DNA of 64,000 nucleotides from an uncultured Sphingomonadaceae bacterium (GCA_947499255.1 CANMNF010000002.1:632430-696429); one strand, 5' to 3'. Shown: positions 32,975 to 41,746, numbered from the stretch's first letter. Numbers and translations are program-made. Notes: generated by a model from the letters alone, not told the origin.

Positions 32975-33320
32975 GGAGCCCCCTGACGGTTCCTCCCCCG
33001 AGGAACTTCTGCAACGCCCTTACCCTGTCTTAAAGGTCCTGACAATTATCCACAGGCAAGAAACTTCGCATCGTGACCCATCGGCACTGGCGCTCGCCAT
33101 TCTTGGCTGGGTGCTGGAAGATGATCGGCGGGCACAGCGCTTCTTGGATTTAACGGGGCTGACCCCAGATGGGTTGCGCGCTGCTGTTATGGAGCAATCG
33201 ACCCACCGCGCGGTGTTCGACTTTTTATCAGCGCATGAACCCGATTTGCTTGGCGCCAGCGCTGCACTGGGCATTGCGCCTGAAACAATAATTGCTGTTC
33301 AAGAGGCCCTTAGCCGATGA
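32973..33320 (+). CDS. DUF3572 protein
   Basis: A 115-residue protein. The conserved DUF3572 block is residues 36-112 (ALAILGWVLEDDRRAQRFLD, LTGLTPDGLRAA and the helical end LLGASAALGIAPETIIAVQ). No earlier function is known for the family, which is nearly confined to alphaproteobacteria. ATG 32973 shares the CATG palindrome with the divK start, and no good ribosome site is visible. The stop overlaps the HAD start by ATGA. The first 30 residues are not conserved, so the start is uncertain. Confidence 0.75.
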   Translation: MEPPDGSSPEELLQRPYPVLKVLTIIHRQETSHRDPSALALAILGWVLEDDRRAQRFLDLTGLTPDGLRAAVMEQSTHRAVFDFLSAHEPDLLGASAALGIAPETIIAVQEALSR

Positions 33321-33955
33321 AACGTCCATTGATTGTGTGTGATTGCGATGAAGTGCTGCTGCACATGGTGCGCCACTTTCGCGATTGGCTGGATGCCGAA
33401 CATGACATCGCTTTTACCCTTAAAGGCAACCCGTTCATGCAATCGATGAAACGGCGCGGTGACACAGAACCGATGACCGAAGACGATGTCTGGCGGTTGC
33501 TAGGCGGGTTTTTTGATACGCAAATGGACAGCCAAGTACCAATCGAAGGCGCTGTCGATGCGGTTGCCAGCATTCAGGAAAAAGCTGACTTTGTGATCCT
33601 CACCAATCTGCAAGATGCGCGCAACGCGGCGCGAAAGGCGCAATTGGAGCAAGTGGGCATCAATGCGCCGGTCTACACCAATCAAGGCCCCAAAGGCGGG
33701 ACGCTGAAACAAATCGCGAAAGAGCGCGATGCAAGCCATGTGGTTTTCATTGATGATATTGCCAGCCACCATGCGTCTGCTTTGGAACATCTGCCGCGTT
33801 CAAGCCGCCTACAATTTTGCGGTGAGCCTGCCGTTGCGCCGCACATTCCCTGCGCATTGGATGCAGGCCACGCGTCTGCACGAATAGACAATTGGGATGA
33901 GGCTCTGCCATGGGTGCTATCGACAATTGAGATGGAGCAAGATCGTGCAGATTGA
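33317..33955 (+). CDS. HAD-family hydrolase
   Basis: A 212-residue HAD-like protein. Motif I is CDCDEVLLHM, motif II FVILTNL, and motif IV VVFIDDIASH, with a conserved lysine between in QGPKGGTL. It should use an aspartyl-phosphate mechanism on a small phosphorylated substrate that is not identifiable. ATG 33317 overlaps DUF3572 (ATGA), and its end overlaps the RidA gene by 11 bases. A cap domain sits between motifs I and II. Confidence 0.83.
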   Translation: MKRPLIVCDCDEVLLHMVRHFRDWLDAEHDIAFTLKGNPFMQSMKRRGDTEPMTEDDVWRLLGGFFDTQMDSQVPIEGAVDAVASIQEKADFVILTNLQDARNAARKAQLEQVGINAPVYTNQGPKGGTLKQIAKERDASHVVFIDDIASHHASALEHLPRSSRLQFCGEPAVAPHIPCALDAGHASARIDNWDEALPWVLSTIEMEQDRAD

Positions 33956-34406
33956 AGAACGCTTGGCTGAATTGGGAATTGCTTTGCCCGAGGCCGCGGC
34001 CCCCGTTGCAGCTTACGTTCCTGTCGTTGTTAGCGGAAATCTGGCGTATGTTTCCGGGCAATTGCCGTTTATCGATGGCCAGCTTGTCACCGGTCATCTG
34101 GGAAGCGATGTATCTCTGGATGATGGCGTGGCAGCAGCGCGCGCGTGTGGTCTGATGATTTTGGCGCAGCTTAAAGGTGCAGACATTGATCTTAATAATG
34201 TCGCACGTATCGTAAAGCTTGGCGGATTTGTCAGTTGCACCGGTGACTTCAGCGATCACCCCAAAGTTGTGAACGGTGCATCAGAGCTCATGGCCGATGT
34301 TTTCGGCGATGCGGGGCGTCACGCCCGAGCAGCTGTAGGCGTGCCTTCGTTGCCGCTTGGCGCTGCTGTTGAAATTGATGCCATTGTGGAACTTGCCAAG
34401 GTTTAA
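33945..34406 (+). CDS. RidA-family imine deaminase
   Basis: A 153-residue YjgF/YER057c/UK114 family protein. It contains NLAYVSGQLPFIDGQLVTG and the conserved GHLGSDVS; ARAAVGVPSLPLGAAVEIDA is the C-terminal signature and lies over the active-site pocket. Family members clear reactive 2-aminoacrylate-type imines. GTG 33945 with GGAG seven bases upstream is used and overlaps the HAD stop. Its full length matches the slightly larger alphaproteobacterial subgroup. Confidence 0.86.
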   Translation: MQIEERLAELGIALPEAAAPVAAYVPVVVSGNLAYVSGQLPFIDGQLVTGHLGSDVSLDDGVAAARACGLMILAQLKGADIDLNNVARIVKLGGFVSCTGDFSDHPKVVNGASELMADVFGDAGRHARAAVGVPSLPLGAAVEIDAIVELAKV

Positions 34407-34417
34407 GCTCCGCAATC

Positions 34418-35167
34418 ATGACTTTGCCCGCTGACCTTTCTGATTGGCTGCCCGCTTTTGCCTACGCGCATCGCGGACTGCACACCGATCGCGTGCCGGA
34501 AAACTCGCTCGCCTCCTTTCAGGCCGCGATTGATGCAGGTCTTGGCATTGAATGCGTTATACGCAAAAGCTCCGATGGCCGGGCTATTGTGTTCCACGAT
34601 GCTGAGTTGGATCGCCTTACCGGGCGCAGCGGGCCGCTTGTCGCGCGCACGGTGGGTGAGTTGACCAAGATTGCTTTGGGGCAAAGCGATGAGACGATCC
34701 CAACGCTTAACGATGCGCTGGAAGTCATAGGTGGCAAAGCGCCGCTGCTGCTTGAACTCAAGACCGATCCGACCCGTCCGGTAAGCCCGCTGTGCCGTGC
34801 GGTGCGGCGCGATCTGGAAGGGTATGTCGGGCAGGTCGCCGTCATGAGCTTTGACCCGCGCGTATCGCAATGGTTTGCGCACAAGGCGCCTGCCCAAGCG
34901 CGCGGCCTGGTGGTTAGCGAGCAAGGCTCGCGCACGCTTTTGGCGCGCTTCAAACAACGCCGCATGGTCAGCACATCGCGCGCGCAGTTTCTTGCCTATG
35001 ATATTCGCGATTTGCCCAGCGTTCTTGCAGCGCGCTGTGCCAAGCGCGGAATGCCGCTTTCTAGCTGGACTGTTCGCAGTGCCGCGCAGCTTGAAACCGC
35101 GCTTGAAGCGGGCTGCGCGCCAATAATCGAAGGCCCAGGGGTGGCAGCATGGCAAGCGCGTTCCTAA
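34418..35167 (+). CDS. glycerophosphodiester phosphodiesterase
   Basis: A 249-residue GDPD enzyme with a TIM-barrel. The catalytic pair HRG is in FAYAHRGLHTDRVPENS, the later FHDAELDRLTGRSG gives the second histidine, and LLLELK the metal-binding glutamate. It releases glycerol-3-phosphate from deacylated phospholipids in the cytoplasm. The usual (E) of the IECD metal motif is read here as IECVIR, so one conserved aspartate of the DVxxTxD motif appears replaced; activity should be tested. It begins 12 bases after ridA. Confidence 0.85.
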   Translation: MTLPADLSDWLPAFAYAHRGLHTDRVPENSLASFQAAIDAGLGIECVIRKSSDGRAIVFHDAELDRLTGRSGPLVARTVGELTKIALGQSDETIPTLNDALEVIGGKAPLLLELKTDPTRPVSPLCRAVRRDLEGYVGQVAVMSFDPRVSQWFAHKAPAQARGLVVSEQGSRTLLARFKQRRMVSTSRAQFLAYDIRDLPSVLAARCAKRGMPLSSWTVRSAAQLETALEAGCAPIIEGPGVAAWQARS

Positions 35168-35177
35168 ATCACCCTGC

Positions 35178-36314
35178 ATGGCGAAAGGCGATCTCATTGC
35201 GAAAATCAGGGGATCGGTTGGCGCGTTCGGCAAAGAGGAATGGGATGCGCTGGCAGGCGATGACAATCCTTTTGTCAGCCATGCATTCCTTACCGCGCTG
35301 GAAGATTCCGGAAGCGTAGGTCCGGGAACCGGCTGGAGCGCTGCTCCGCTCACGCTGGAAGATGGTGAAGGCCAATTGCTGGGCGTCCTGCCAAGCTATC
35401 TCAAAGGGCACAGCCAAGGCGAATTTGTGTTTGACCACGCTTGGGCTGATGCATGGCACCGGGCAGGCGGCGAATATTTCCCCAAGCTGCAGATTTGCGC
35501 GCCGTTTACGCCCGCGACAGGGCCGCGATTGCTGATGCGTGATCCGGCCCATGCAACGCCATTATTGCGCGCAGCCGAGCAATTGGTGACGCAAAACGGC
35601 TGGTCCAGCGCGCACGCCACGTTCATCGCGCCAGAACAGGCCGAGCTGTTCGAGGCGGCTGGATGGATGCGCCGGGAAGATATTCAGTTTTTCTGGACCA
35701 ATCGCGATTATGCCTCATTCGACGATTTTTTGGCTGCACTCGCCTCCAGAAAACGCAAAGCTGTTCGCAAAGAGCGCAAGGCGGCGAATGAAGGTGTGAC
35801 AATCAAAGCGCTATCGGGCGATGATATCGAAGCAGAGCATTGGGATGCGTTCTGGGATTTTTACCAAGATACCGGCGCGCGCAAATGGGGCACGCCTTAT
35901 CTGACGCGCGAGGCGTTCGATTTGTTTAGCGAGCGGATGGGCGAGCAGGTTTGGCTGCTGCTTGCGTTTATGGATGATGAGCCGGTAGCAGGCGCGCTCA
36001 ACTTTATTGGCGGAGAAGCGCTTTATGGCCGATATTGGGGTTGCCGCATCGACAAACCGTTTTTGCATTTTGAGCTGTGTTATTACAGGGCCATCGAAGA
36101 AGCGATTGCGCGCGGTTTAAGCCGCGTTGAAGCGGGCGCACAAGGCGGTCACAAGCTGGCCCGCGGGTATGAGCCGGTGGCGACAATTTCGATGCACTAT
36201 CTGCCTGATCCCGGTTTTCGTGCAGCTGTTGAGGAATTCCTCGAACACGAGCGGCGCGGCGTTGCGATAAACAAACTCCATCTGGGGGATCGCACCCCCT
36301 TTAAAAAAGGCTGA
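35178..36314 (+). CDS. DUF482/FemAB-like acyltransferase (GNAT fold)
   Basis: A 378-residue protein of the DUF482 family: NPFVSHAFLTALEDSGSVG, GVLPSYLKGHSQGEFVFDH, KLQICAPFTPATGPRLL, then RKRKAVRKERKAA and GARKWGTPYLTREAF. It has two GNAT-type halves as in Fem ligases or PEP-CTERM FemAB enzymes. The substrate may be an aminoacyl or acyl group, and cell-wall function has been suggested but not established. It is 10 bases after GDPD and ends one base before the opposite-strand Sel1 gene. Confidence 0.83.
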   Translation: MAKGDLIAKIRGSVGAFGKEEWDALAGDDNPFVSHAFLTALEDSGSVGPGTGWSAAPLTLEDGEGQLLGVLPSYLKGHSQGEFVFDHAWADAWHRAGGEYFPKLQICAPFTPATGPRLLMRDPAHATPLLRAAEQLVTQNGWSSAHATFIAPEQAELFEAAGWMRREDIQFFWTNRDYASFDDFLAALASRKRKAVRKERKAANEGVTIKALSGDDIEAEHWDAFWDFYQDTGARKWGTPYLTREAFDLFSERMGEQVWLLLAFMDDEPVAGALNFIGGEALYGRYWGCRIDKPFLHFELCYYRAIEEAIARGLSRVEAGAQGGHKLARGYEPVATISMHYLPDPGFRAAVEEFLEHERRGVAINKLHLGDRTPFKKG

Positions 36315-36647
36315 TCACGCAGCTGAGCGATTGCCAGACCGCAGCCATTCGCGCGCGCGCCGCTGTGCTTCGGCAATTTCGCGGGCCGTCATCTCATCGG
36401 AAATATCGGCGCGGCACCAGGATGCCTCTTCGTGGCCCTTGGCTGCTGCAAGGTTGAACCATTTGTGTGCTTCAACAAAATCACTGTTCACGCCATGGCT
36501 GCCCGTTGAAAAGGCCACGCCCAGGTCAAAGCAGGCATCGCTATCACCATTCGCTGCTTCAGCAAGCCAGCCTGCCAAGCGCAAATCACTGTTTTGCGTG
36601 TTGGCTGGTGTGACTTTTGCGAATGTCTCAATCTTGGCCAGTTCCAT
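36315..36647 (-). CDS. Sel1-repeat protein
   Basis: A 110-residue protein with one to two Sel1-like repeats (LAEAANGDSDACFDLGVAFS, then DFVEAHKWFNLAAAKGHEEA). Such solenoids mediate protein-protein contacts. It has no signal peptide and an intact ATG at 36647. A sequence resembling a CtrA box lies about 75 bases upstream. The function is not predictable. Confidence 0.75.
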   Translation of the reverse strand: MELAKIETFAKVTPANTQNSDLRLAGWLAEAANGDSDACFDLGVAFSTGSHGVNSDFVEAHKWFNLAAAKGHEEASWCRADISDEMTAREIAEAQRRAREWLRSGNRSAA

Positions 36648-36720
36648 CGTATTTGTCCCCGTTTGCGCCGGTTTTTGTTGGTTTCCGGCGGTTGGTGGAA
36701 CGATGTTTTGATGATCGTGG

Positions 36721-36735
36721 TCAATATTTGGTTAA
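36721..36735 (-). promoter_or_regulatory. possible CtrA box upstream of the Sel1 gene
   Basis: On the minus strand, TTAACCAAATATTGA agrees with the TTAA-N7-TTAA CtrA consensus except for one base. It lies about 75 bases upstream of the Sel1 start and 185 bases before dksA on the other strand, in a 271-bp gap. CtrA is encoded in the window. One match of this quality can occur by chance. Confidence 0.35.
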
Positions 36736-36918
36736 CGCGGATGCACTTTTGCCAACAAGGTCGGGCGAAAAACTGTAAGCCGCGCCTTGTCTGCATCGCG
36801 CCACACCCGTATAGGCGCGCCGCAAAGCGGTCAGGAATCGTGGTGGGACGGCGCCTTGACCCGGGTGCCTTTCCAGGTACCTCGCTAGCAATCTGGGAAT
36901 TGGGTGCGGAGCATTTGC

Positions 36919-37377
36919 ATGGCGTCTGTCTCGAATGATGATATCGATGTCCTCGCCAAGGCCAAGCGAGCGCTGGCGCACGATTACACGCCGACTGACG
37001 GCGAAGAGTATATGTCAGACGAGCAGTTGAATTATTTCCGGGTGTTGCTGCTGGAATGGAAGAAATCCATTTACGCTGCTTCCGAAGGCACGCTGCAAAG
37101 CTTGCAGGACGGCCCCATTCGCGAACCTGATCTTAATGACCGCGCTTCCAGCGAAACCGATTGGGGCATCGAATTGCGCACCCGCGATCGGCAAAGAAAG
37201 CTGATTTCAAAAATCGATTCAGCGATGCGTCGGATTGATCAGGGCGAATATGGCTGGTGCGAAGTGACCGGCGATCCCATAGGCATCAATCGTCTGATTG
37301 CGCGGCCTATCGCCACAATGACAGTCGAAGCGCAAACTGCGCATGAGCGGCGAGAGAAAGTCTCTCGCGACGATTGA
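36919..37377 (+). CDS. dksA: RNA polymerase-binding transcription factor DksA
   Basis: A 152-residue DksA/TraR protein. The coiled-coil hairpin ends with DLNDRASSETDWGIELRTRD (the DxxDxA-type tip), and the zinc region reads YGWCEVTGDPIGINRLIARP, with a single cysteine; the other three zinc ligands are replaced as in many alphaproteobacterial DksAs. It works with ppGpp in the polymerase secondary channel, lowering rRNA transcription. GGAG lies seven bases before ATG 36919. It stands alone upstream of a PilZ gene. Confidence 0.93.
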   Translation: MASVSNDDIDVLAKAKRALAHDYTPTDGEEYMSDEQLNYFRVLLLEWKKSIYAASEGTLQSLQDGPIREPDLNDRASSETDWGIELRTRDRQRKLISKIDSAMRRIDQGEYGWCEVTGDPIGINRLIARPIATMTVEAQTAHERREKVSRDD

Positions 37378-37505
37378 CCCGGTTTGGGACAGTCTAACTC
37401 GAGCCGGCGCCATGTTAACTTGCAGTTAGGGTGCCACCCGCAAAAGCTGCACATGTCAACGCGTTGGCCCTTGCCGGGACGGCGCTACCCACCCAAGTGT
37501 TGCCA

Positions 37506-37862
37506 ATGAGGATCGATCGCCCACCCATGTCCAGCAGCGTAGAAACCCGTCAGGTCAATCGTGACAGCCTGTTCCTGCTCGCCCAATTGCGGGTCGATGG
37601 GCAGGAAACGGTGCATCGGATCAAAGTGCGCAACCTTTCAGCTGGGGGAATGATGGCCGAAGGCGATGCGAAAGTATTGCGCGGCGCATTGGTTAGTGTG
37701 GATTTGCGCAATATTGGATGGATCGAAGGGTCGGTGGCGTGGAAGCAAGATGATCGGTTTGGTATCGCCTTTGTCGATGAAATCGATCCGAAAAAAGCGC
37801 GAGCACCAGTGACGATCAAAAACACAGCTCCCACCACTGCACCCAATATGCGCAAAATTTGA
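37506..37862 (+). CDS. PilZ-domain protein
   Basis: A short PilZ protein of about 118 residues from ATG 37506. Other starts are GTG 37431 and ATG 37527, and no ribosome site decides. The core is FLLAQLRVDG, HRIKVRNLSAGGMMAEGD and VDLRNIGWIEGSVAW. The PilZ motif RxxxR...(D/N)xSxxG is partly present: NLSAGG is good and an upstream RQVNR could be the arginine part. It probably binds cyclic di-GMP and acts through an unknown partner. Confidence 0.78.
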   Translation: MRIDRPPMSSSVETRQVNRDSLFLLAQLRVDGQETVHRIKVRNLSAGGMMAEGDAKVLRGALVSVDLRNIGWIEGSVAWKQDDRFGIAFVDEIDPKKARAPVTIKNTAPTTAPNMRKI

Positions 37863-37925
37863 TCAAATCGTGATTGGCGATTGTTGTAGTTGAAGCGCAA
37901 GGCGAGGCCGCTTACTCCGGTGCTC

Positions 37926-39428
37926 ATGCGTTTGCGATCTTACTTTTCCGCTGTCCTGGCTCTCCCGTTACTGGTTAGCTGTGGTAGCGCCGATGACAGC
38001 ACGCTTGCTGTTGCAATGATCGCAACTCCCGAAGAATTGTCAGCTGACGGCTTACGGATTTCCGCATCCGCACAGCATTTGCGCGCAGCAACCGAAGCTG
38101 GCCTGGTCGCCCGCGATGCCCAAGGCGATATCATTCCTGCGCTGGCGGAAAGCTGGCTCGTCACCGATGATGGATTGAGCTATATCTTTCGCCTGCGCGA
38201 AAATCGCTGGCCCGATGATAGCGAGGTGACAGCTGAACATGTGCGGCGTTCGCTTGAGCGCAGCTGCATGGAATTGCGCGGCACCTCGCTGGCGCTTGAT
38301 TTGGCAGCAATTGCAGAAATCCGCGCGATGACAGGGCGCGTTCTGGAATTGCGTTTGTCTACGCCTGTCCCCGATTTGTTGATGCTTTTGGCCCAACCTG
38401 AACTGGCCGTTCGTAGTGAGCGCGGCTCTTTGGGTCAGATGGAAATAGCCAAACCCCCACAAACAAGAACTGCTCCAGACACACAGTCAAATACACCGCA
38501 GACTGTAACTTTACGCTTTCGGCCCCCTGAAACGTCCGGCCTGCCAGTGGAGGAAGACTGGCAAAAAAGCACACGCGAAATAACGATTGAAGCCTTGGAT
38601 GGACGCACCGCGATTGAGCGGTTTTATGAAGGCGAGCTCGATCTCGTTCTTGGCGGCACAATAGGCTATATGCCGCTTGTCGATACAGGCCCTTTGACGC
38701 GAGGGACCGCGCGAGTTGATCCAGCGATTGGCCTGTTTGGCCTGCATATCCAAACCACAAATGGCGCGTTAGCCAGCGATACGCTGCGCGAAGCTTTGGC
38801 TATGGCGATTGATCGTGAAGCGCTTTTGTCGCTTTTTGGTGTCGGCGGCTGGTTGCCAACAAACCGCATCGTTTCACCCGGTCTGCCAAACGACAATGGC
38901 TTCATAGGTGAACGCTGGATCGGCCAGACGATTGAAGAGCGCCGCGCCGAGGCACAATCACGGCTTGCAGGACTAAGTGATAGCAAAGATGGCCTCACAC
39001 TTGCCATCGCGATGGACGAAACGCCGGGTCATGCTGGCCTGTTTAATGAACTTGCCGCGCAATGGGCCTTGGTGGGCGTCACCTTGGAACTTGCCGACGA
39101 TCGAGCGAGCGCGGATATTATATTGATCGACCGGGTCGCCCGTTATGCCGATGCGAAGTGGTTCCTCAACCAATTCCACTGTTCGCTGCGTCGCGGCCTG
39201 TGCAATGCTGAAGTTGATGAAATGATCGCTGCCGCATTGCAGGAACCTGACGCTGCTGAACGGTCAATCAGGTTGGCAGAGGCAGAAGCGGCATTGACGC
39301 TCGACAATATCTACATTCCGCTTGGGCAACCCCTGCGCTGGTCACTCGCACGTGGGCGGGTGGAGCCTTATGAAGGCAACCCCTGGGCGTTCCATCCCTT
39401 GCCTCCAATGGCTCTCATCCCCAACTAA
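37926..39428 (+). CDS. oligopeptide-type ABC transporter substrate-binding lipoprotein (orphan)
   Basis: A 500-residue solute-binding protein of family 5. The signal peptide ends in the lipobox LLVSC (about residues 14-18). Typical segments are LVARDAQGDIIPALAESWLV, DGLSYIFRLRENRWPDDSEV, ADIRRS-like AEHVRRSLERSC, and ALAMAIDREALLSLFG. No permease or ATPase gene is close, so it either uses a transporter elsewhere or has another role such as sensing. ATG 37926 is chosen for the signal sequence. Confidence 0.83.
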   Translation: MRLRSYFSAVLALPLLVSCGSADDSTLAVAMIATPEELSADGLRISASAQHLRAATEAGLVARDAQGDIIPALAESWLVTDDGLSYIFRLRENRWPDDSEVTAEHVRRSLERSCMELRGTSLALDLAAIAEIRAMTGRVLELRLSTPVPDLLMLLAQPELAVRSERGSLGQMEIAKPPQTRTAPDTQSNTPQTVTLRFRPPETSGLPVEEDWQKSTREITIEALDGRTAIERFYEGELDLVLGGTIGYMPLVDTGPLTRGTARVDPAIGLFGLHIQTTNGALASDTLREALAMAIDREALLSLFGVGGWLPTNRIVSPGLPNDNGFIGERWIGQTIEERRAEAQSRLAGLSDSKDGLTLAIAMDETPGHAGLFNELAAQWALVGVTLELADDRASADIILIDRVARYADAKWFLNQFHCSLRRGLCNAEVDEMIAAALQEPDAAERSIRLAEAEAALTLDNIYIPLGQPLRWSLARGRVEPYEGNPWAFHPLPPMALIPN

Positions 39429-39446
39429 GGCGGGAAGGAGAGCAAT

Positions 39447-39899
39447 GTGGAGCAGTCAAAGCGTCCTACACCAATGGCACCCCCGACCGACAGTGCAGGT
39501 GCGCGGCGGATGGAACTTGAGCTGCCTTTGGGCACTGATCCGGCTTCTATTCGCAAGCGTGTGGAAGCAATGGAAAAAGTGCTTGAGCGCAGCTTCATCA
39601 TTCCGGGTATCAACCGGCCCGTCGGCTTGGATTCGATTATCGGCCTGGTCCCCGTTATCGGCGATATTATCACAATGGGGATGGGTGCTTATATCGTTTG
39701 GGAAGCGCGCAATCTGGGCCTGCCGAAATGGAAATTGCTGCGCATGGCGGGAAATGTCGCTTTCGATAGCGCGGTTGGCGCAGTCCCTCTTGCAGGTGAC
39801 CTGTTCGATTTCCTTTTCCGCTCCAACACGCGCAATTTGCGCATCATCAAAAAACATCTCGACAAACATCACCCTCAAACCAGCGTAATTGAGGGGTGA
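39447..39899 (+). CDS. DUF4112 membrane protein
   Basis: A 150-residue protein with the DUF4112 pattern LDSIIGLVPVIGDIITMGMG, then MAGNVAFDSAVGAVPLAGDL and FDFLFRSNTRNLRIIKKHL. Two short hydrophobic segments are likely re-entrant or membrane-bound. It begins at GTG 39447 after a GGAAGGAGAG site. Its TGA overlaps the kynU start (TGATG). The family is widespread and uncharacterised. Confidence 0.84.
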   Translation: MEQSKRPTPMAPPTDSAGARRMELELPLGTDPASIRKRVEAMEKVLERSFIIPGINRPVGLDSIIGLVPVIGDIITMGMGAYIVWEARNLGLPKWKLLRMAGNVAFDSAVGAVPLAGDLFDFLFRSNTRNLRIIKKHLDKHHPQTSVIEG

Positions 39900-41125
39900 T
39901 GGATTTTGCGGCGGAGGCTTGGCGCCGTGACGCCGCCGATCCGCTGGCGAAATGGCGCAATGAATTTGCGCTGCCTGATGACGCAGTAACTTATCTCGAT
40001 GGGAATTCGCTTGGGGCTTTGCCTAAGCGCACCCTTGGTCGGATGGAGCGGATGCTGAAGCGGGAATGGGGCGACGGCCTGATCCGCAGCTGGAACGATG
40101 CGGGCTGGATCGGGATGCCCGCCAAAGTGGGCGCCAAGATCGCACCTTTGATTGGTGCACAGCGGCATGAAGTCATCGCGTGTGACAGCGTCTCGATCAA
40201 TCTTTTCAAGCTGATTTCCGCCGCTTTGGCGATGCGTCCGGGCCGCAAGGTGGTATTAAGCGAGCCGGGCAATTTCCCCACCGATCTTTACATGGTCGAA
40301 GGCCTTGCAGGGATGGGTTTGGCCGAGCGGCGACTGGTTCCGACAGAGGAGTTGGAGGCGGCGTTAGATGATGATGTGGCGCTGCTTTTGCTGACCCATG
40401 TGCACTACAAAACCGGCGCGATGCACGATATGGCGCAGCTGACCAAAGCGGCACACGATGCAGGCGCGCTGGTATTGTGGGATCTGTCACACAGCGCCGG
40501 CGCGGTGCCAGTTGCGCTCAATGATTGCGAAGCGGACTTCGCGGTTGGTTGTGGCTACAAATACCTCAATGGCGGCCCCGGCGCGCCAGCGTTCGCCTTC
40601 GTGGCAGAGCGGCATTTGGGCGGATTGCAACAACCCTTGAGCGGCTGGATGGGGCATAAAGAACCGTTCCGCTTCGCAGATGATTATACACCCGCCCAAG
40701 GCATCGAGAAACTGCTTTGCGGCACCCCGCCCATTTTGGCGATGGCGGCATTGGAAGAGGGCGTGGATCTGATCGCAGAGATCGGCATCGCGCCCTTAGT
40801 GACCAAATCGCGAGCACTTAGCGAATTCACGGGCGCGGCCATGGAGCAGGTCATACCCGAACTGGAATGCGCCTCTCCCGGCGATCCCTGCAGGCGCGGC
40901 AGCCACCTATCCTATCGCCACAAAAACGCCTTTGCTTTGTCACAAGCACTTATCGCACACAGCATTATTGGTGACTTTCGCGAACCCGATATACTGCGCT
41001 TCGGCTTCACGCCTGCCTACACAGGTTTTGCCGATTGCTGGCGGATGGTTAGCCAATTGCGCGACGTTTTGGACAGTGAAGAATGGCTGGACGAACGTTT
41101 CGCCGTCAAACCGGCCGTGACGTAA
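39899..41125 (+). CDS. kynU: kynureninase
   Basis: A 408-residue PLP enzyme that splits kynurenine (or 3-hydroxykynurenine) to anthranilate and alanine. It shows YLDGNSLGALPKRTLGRME, GLIRSWNDAGW, LLLTHVHYKTG, WDLSHSAGAVPV and the PLP lysine in GCGYKYLNGGPG. It starts at ATG 39899 by a one-base TGATG overlap with DUF4112. No kynA (tryptophan dioxygenase) or kynB is next to it here. Confidence 0.93.
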   Translation: MDFAAEAWRRDAADPLAKWRNEFALPDDAVTYLDGNSLGALPKRTLGRMERMLKREWGDGLIRSWNDAGWIGMPAKVGAKIAPLIGAQRHEVIACDSVSINLFKLISAALAMRPGRKVVLSEPGNFPTDLYMVEGLAGMGLAERRLVPTEELEAALDDDVALLLLTHVHYKTGAMHDMAQLTKAAHDAGALVLWDLSHSAGAVPVALNDCEADFAVGCGYKYLNGGPGAPAFAFVAERHLGGLQQPLSGWMGHKEPFRFADDYTPAQGIEKLLCGTPPILAMAALEEGVDLIAEIGIAPLVTKSRALSEFTGAAMEQVIPELECASPGDPCRRGSHLSYRHKNAFALSQALIAHSIIGDFREPDILRFGFTPAYTGFADCWRMVSQLRDVLDSEEWLDERFAVKPAVT

Positions 41126-41137
41126 GCCGTGACGTAA

Positions 41138-41746
41138 TTAAGCCTCAAGCTCAATGTCCCAATACAGATAATCGCGCCATGTCTCGTGCAGGTAATGTGG
41201 CGGGAAGCTTTTGCCCTGCTGTTGCAATTGCCAGCTGGTCGGGCGGATCGGCTTTAGGTTGAGCATCATCCCCGCCTGCTTTGGCGTGCGACCACCCTTT
41301 TTCATATTGCACGGCGCGCATGCGGTAGAGATATTTTCCCAAGTCGTCTTCCCGCCCAATCGCCGCGGGATCACATGGTCAAACGTCAGGCTTTTTTGCG
41401 ACCCGCAATATTGGCAGCTGAACCGATCGCGTAAAAACAAGTTGAAGCGCGTGAAGGCGGGAAACTCGCTGGGTTTCACATATTGCCGAAGTGCAATCAC
41501 CGAAGGGATTTGCATATCAAGCGAAGGCGAATGCACTTCGCGATCATAGCTGGCGACGATATCAACCCGCTCAAGAAATACGGCCTTGATCGCCGTTTGC
41601 CACGGCCACAGGCTGAGGGGATAATAGGAAAGCGGCGTGTAGTCCGCGTTCAACACAAGTGCGGGGCAGCTTTCCAGCTGCCTGGTTGGATCGTTATCTG
41701 CGCTGCGAAACTGCGCTGCGCGTTCGATCAGATCGGCTTTGAACAC
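41138..41746 (-). CDS. HNH endonuclease
   Basis: A 202-residue protein from GTG 41746, which has GGGAGG nine bases upstream; a longer frame runs to 41869. The HNH motif is complete with a zinc finger: FSCQYCGSQKSLTFDHVIPR, then WENISTACAPCNMKKG (CxxC...DH...N...CxxC). The N-terminal YTPLSYYPLSLWPWQTAIKA is common in a stand-alone HNH family of alphaproteobacteria. It is divergent from gluQRS. Neither a restriction system nor a phage cluster is near, so it may be a housekeeping DNA-repair or decay enzyme. Confidence 0.87.
   Translation of the reverse strand: MFKADLIERAAQFRSADNDPTRQLESCPALVLNADYTPLSYYPLSLWPWQTAIKAVFLERVDIVASYDREVHSPSLDMQIPSVIALRQYVKPSEFPAFTRFNLFLRDRFSCQYCGSQKSLTFDHVIPRRLGGKTTWENISTACAPCNMKKGGRTPKQAGMMLNLKPIRPTSWQLQQQGKSFPPHYLHETWRDYLYWDIELEA

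Noticed and set aside
34403-35353. 316-codon minus-strand frame opposite the GDPD gene
   Set aside because: It is longer than the plus-strand gene, but only the latter shows a known fold and a fitting operon context.
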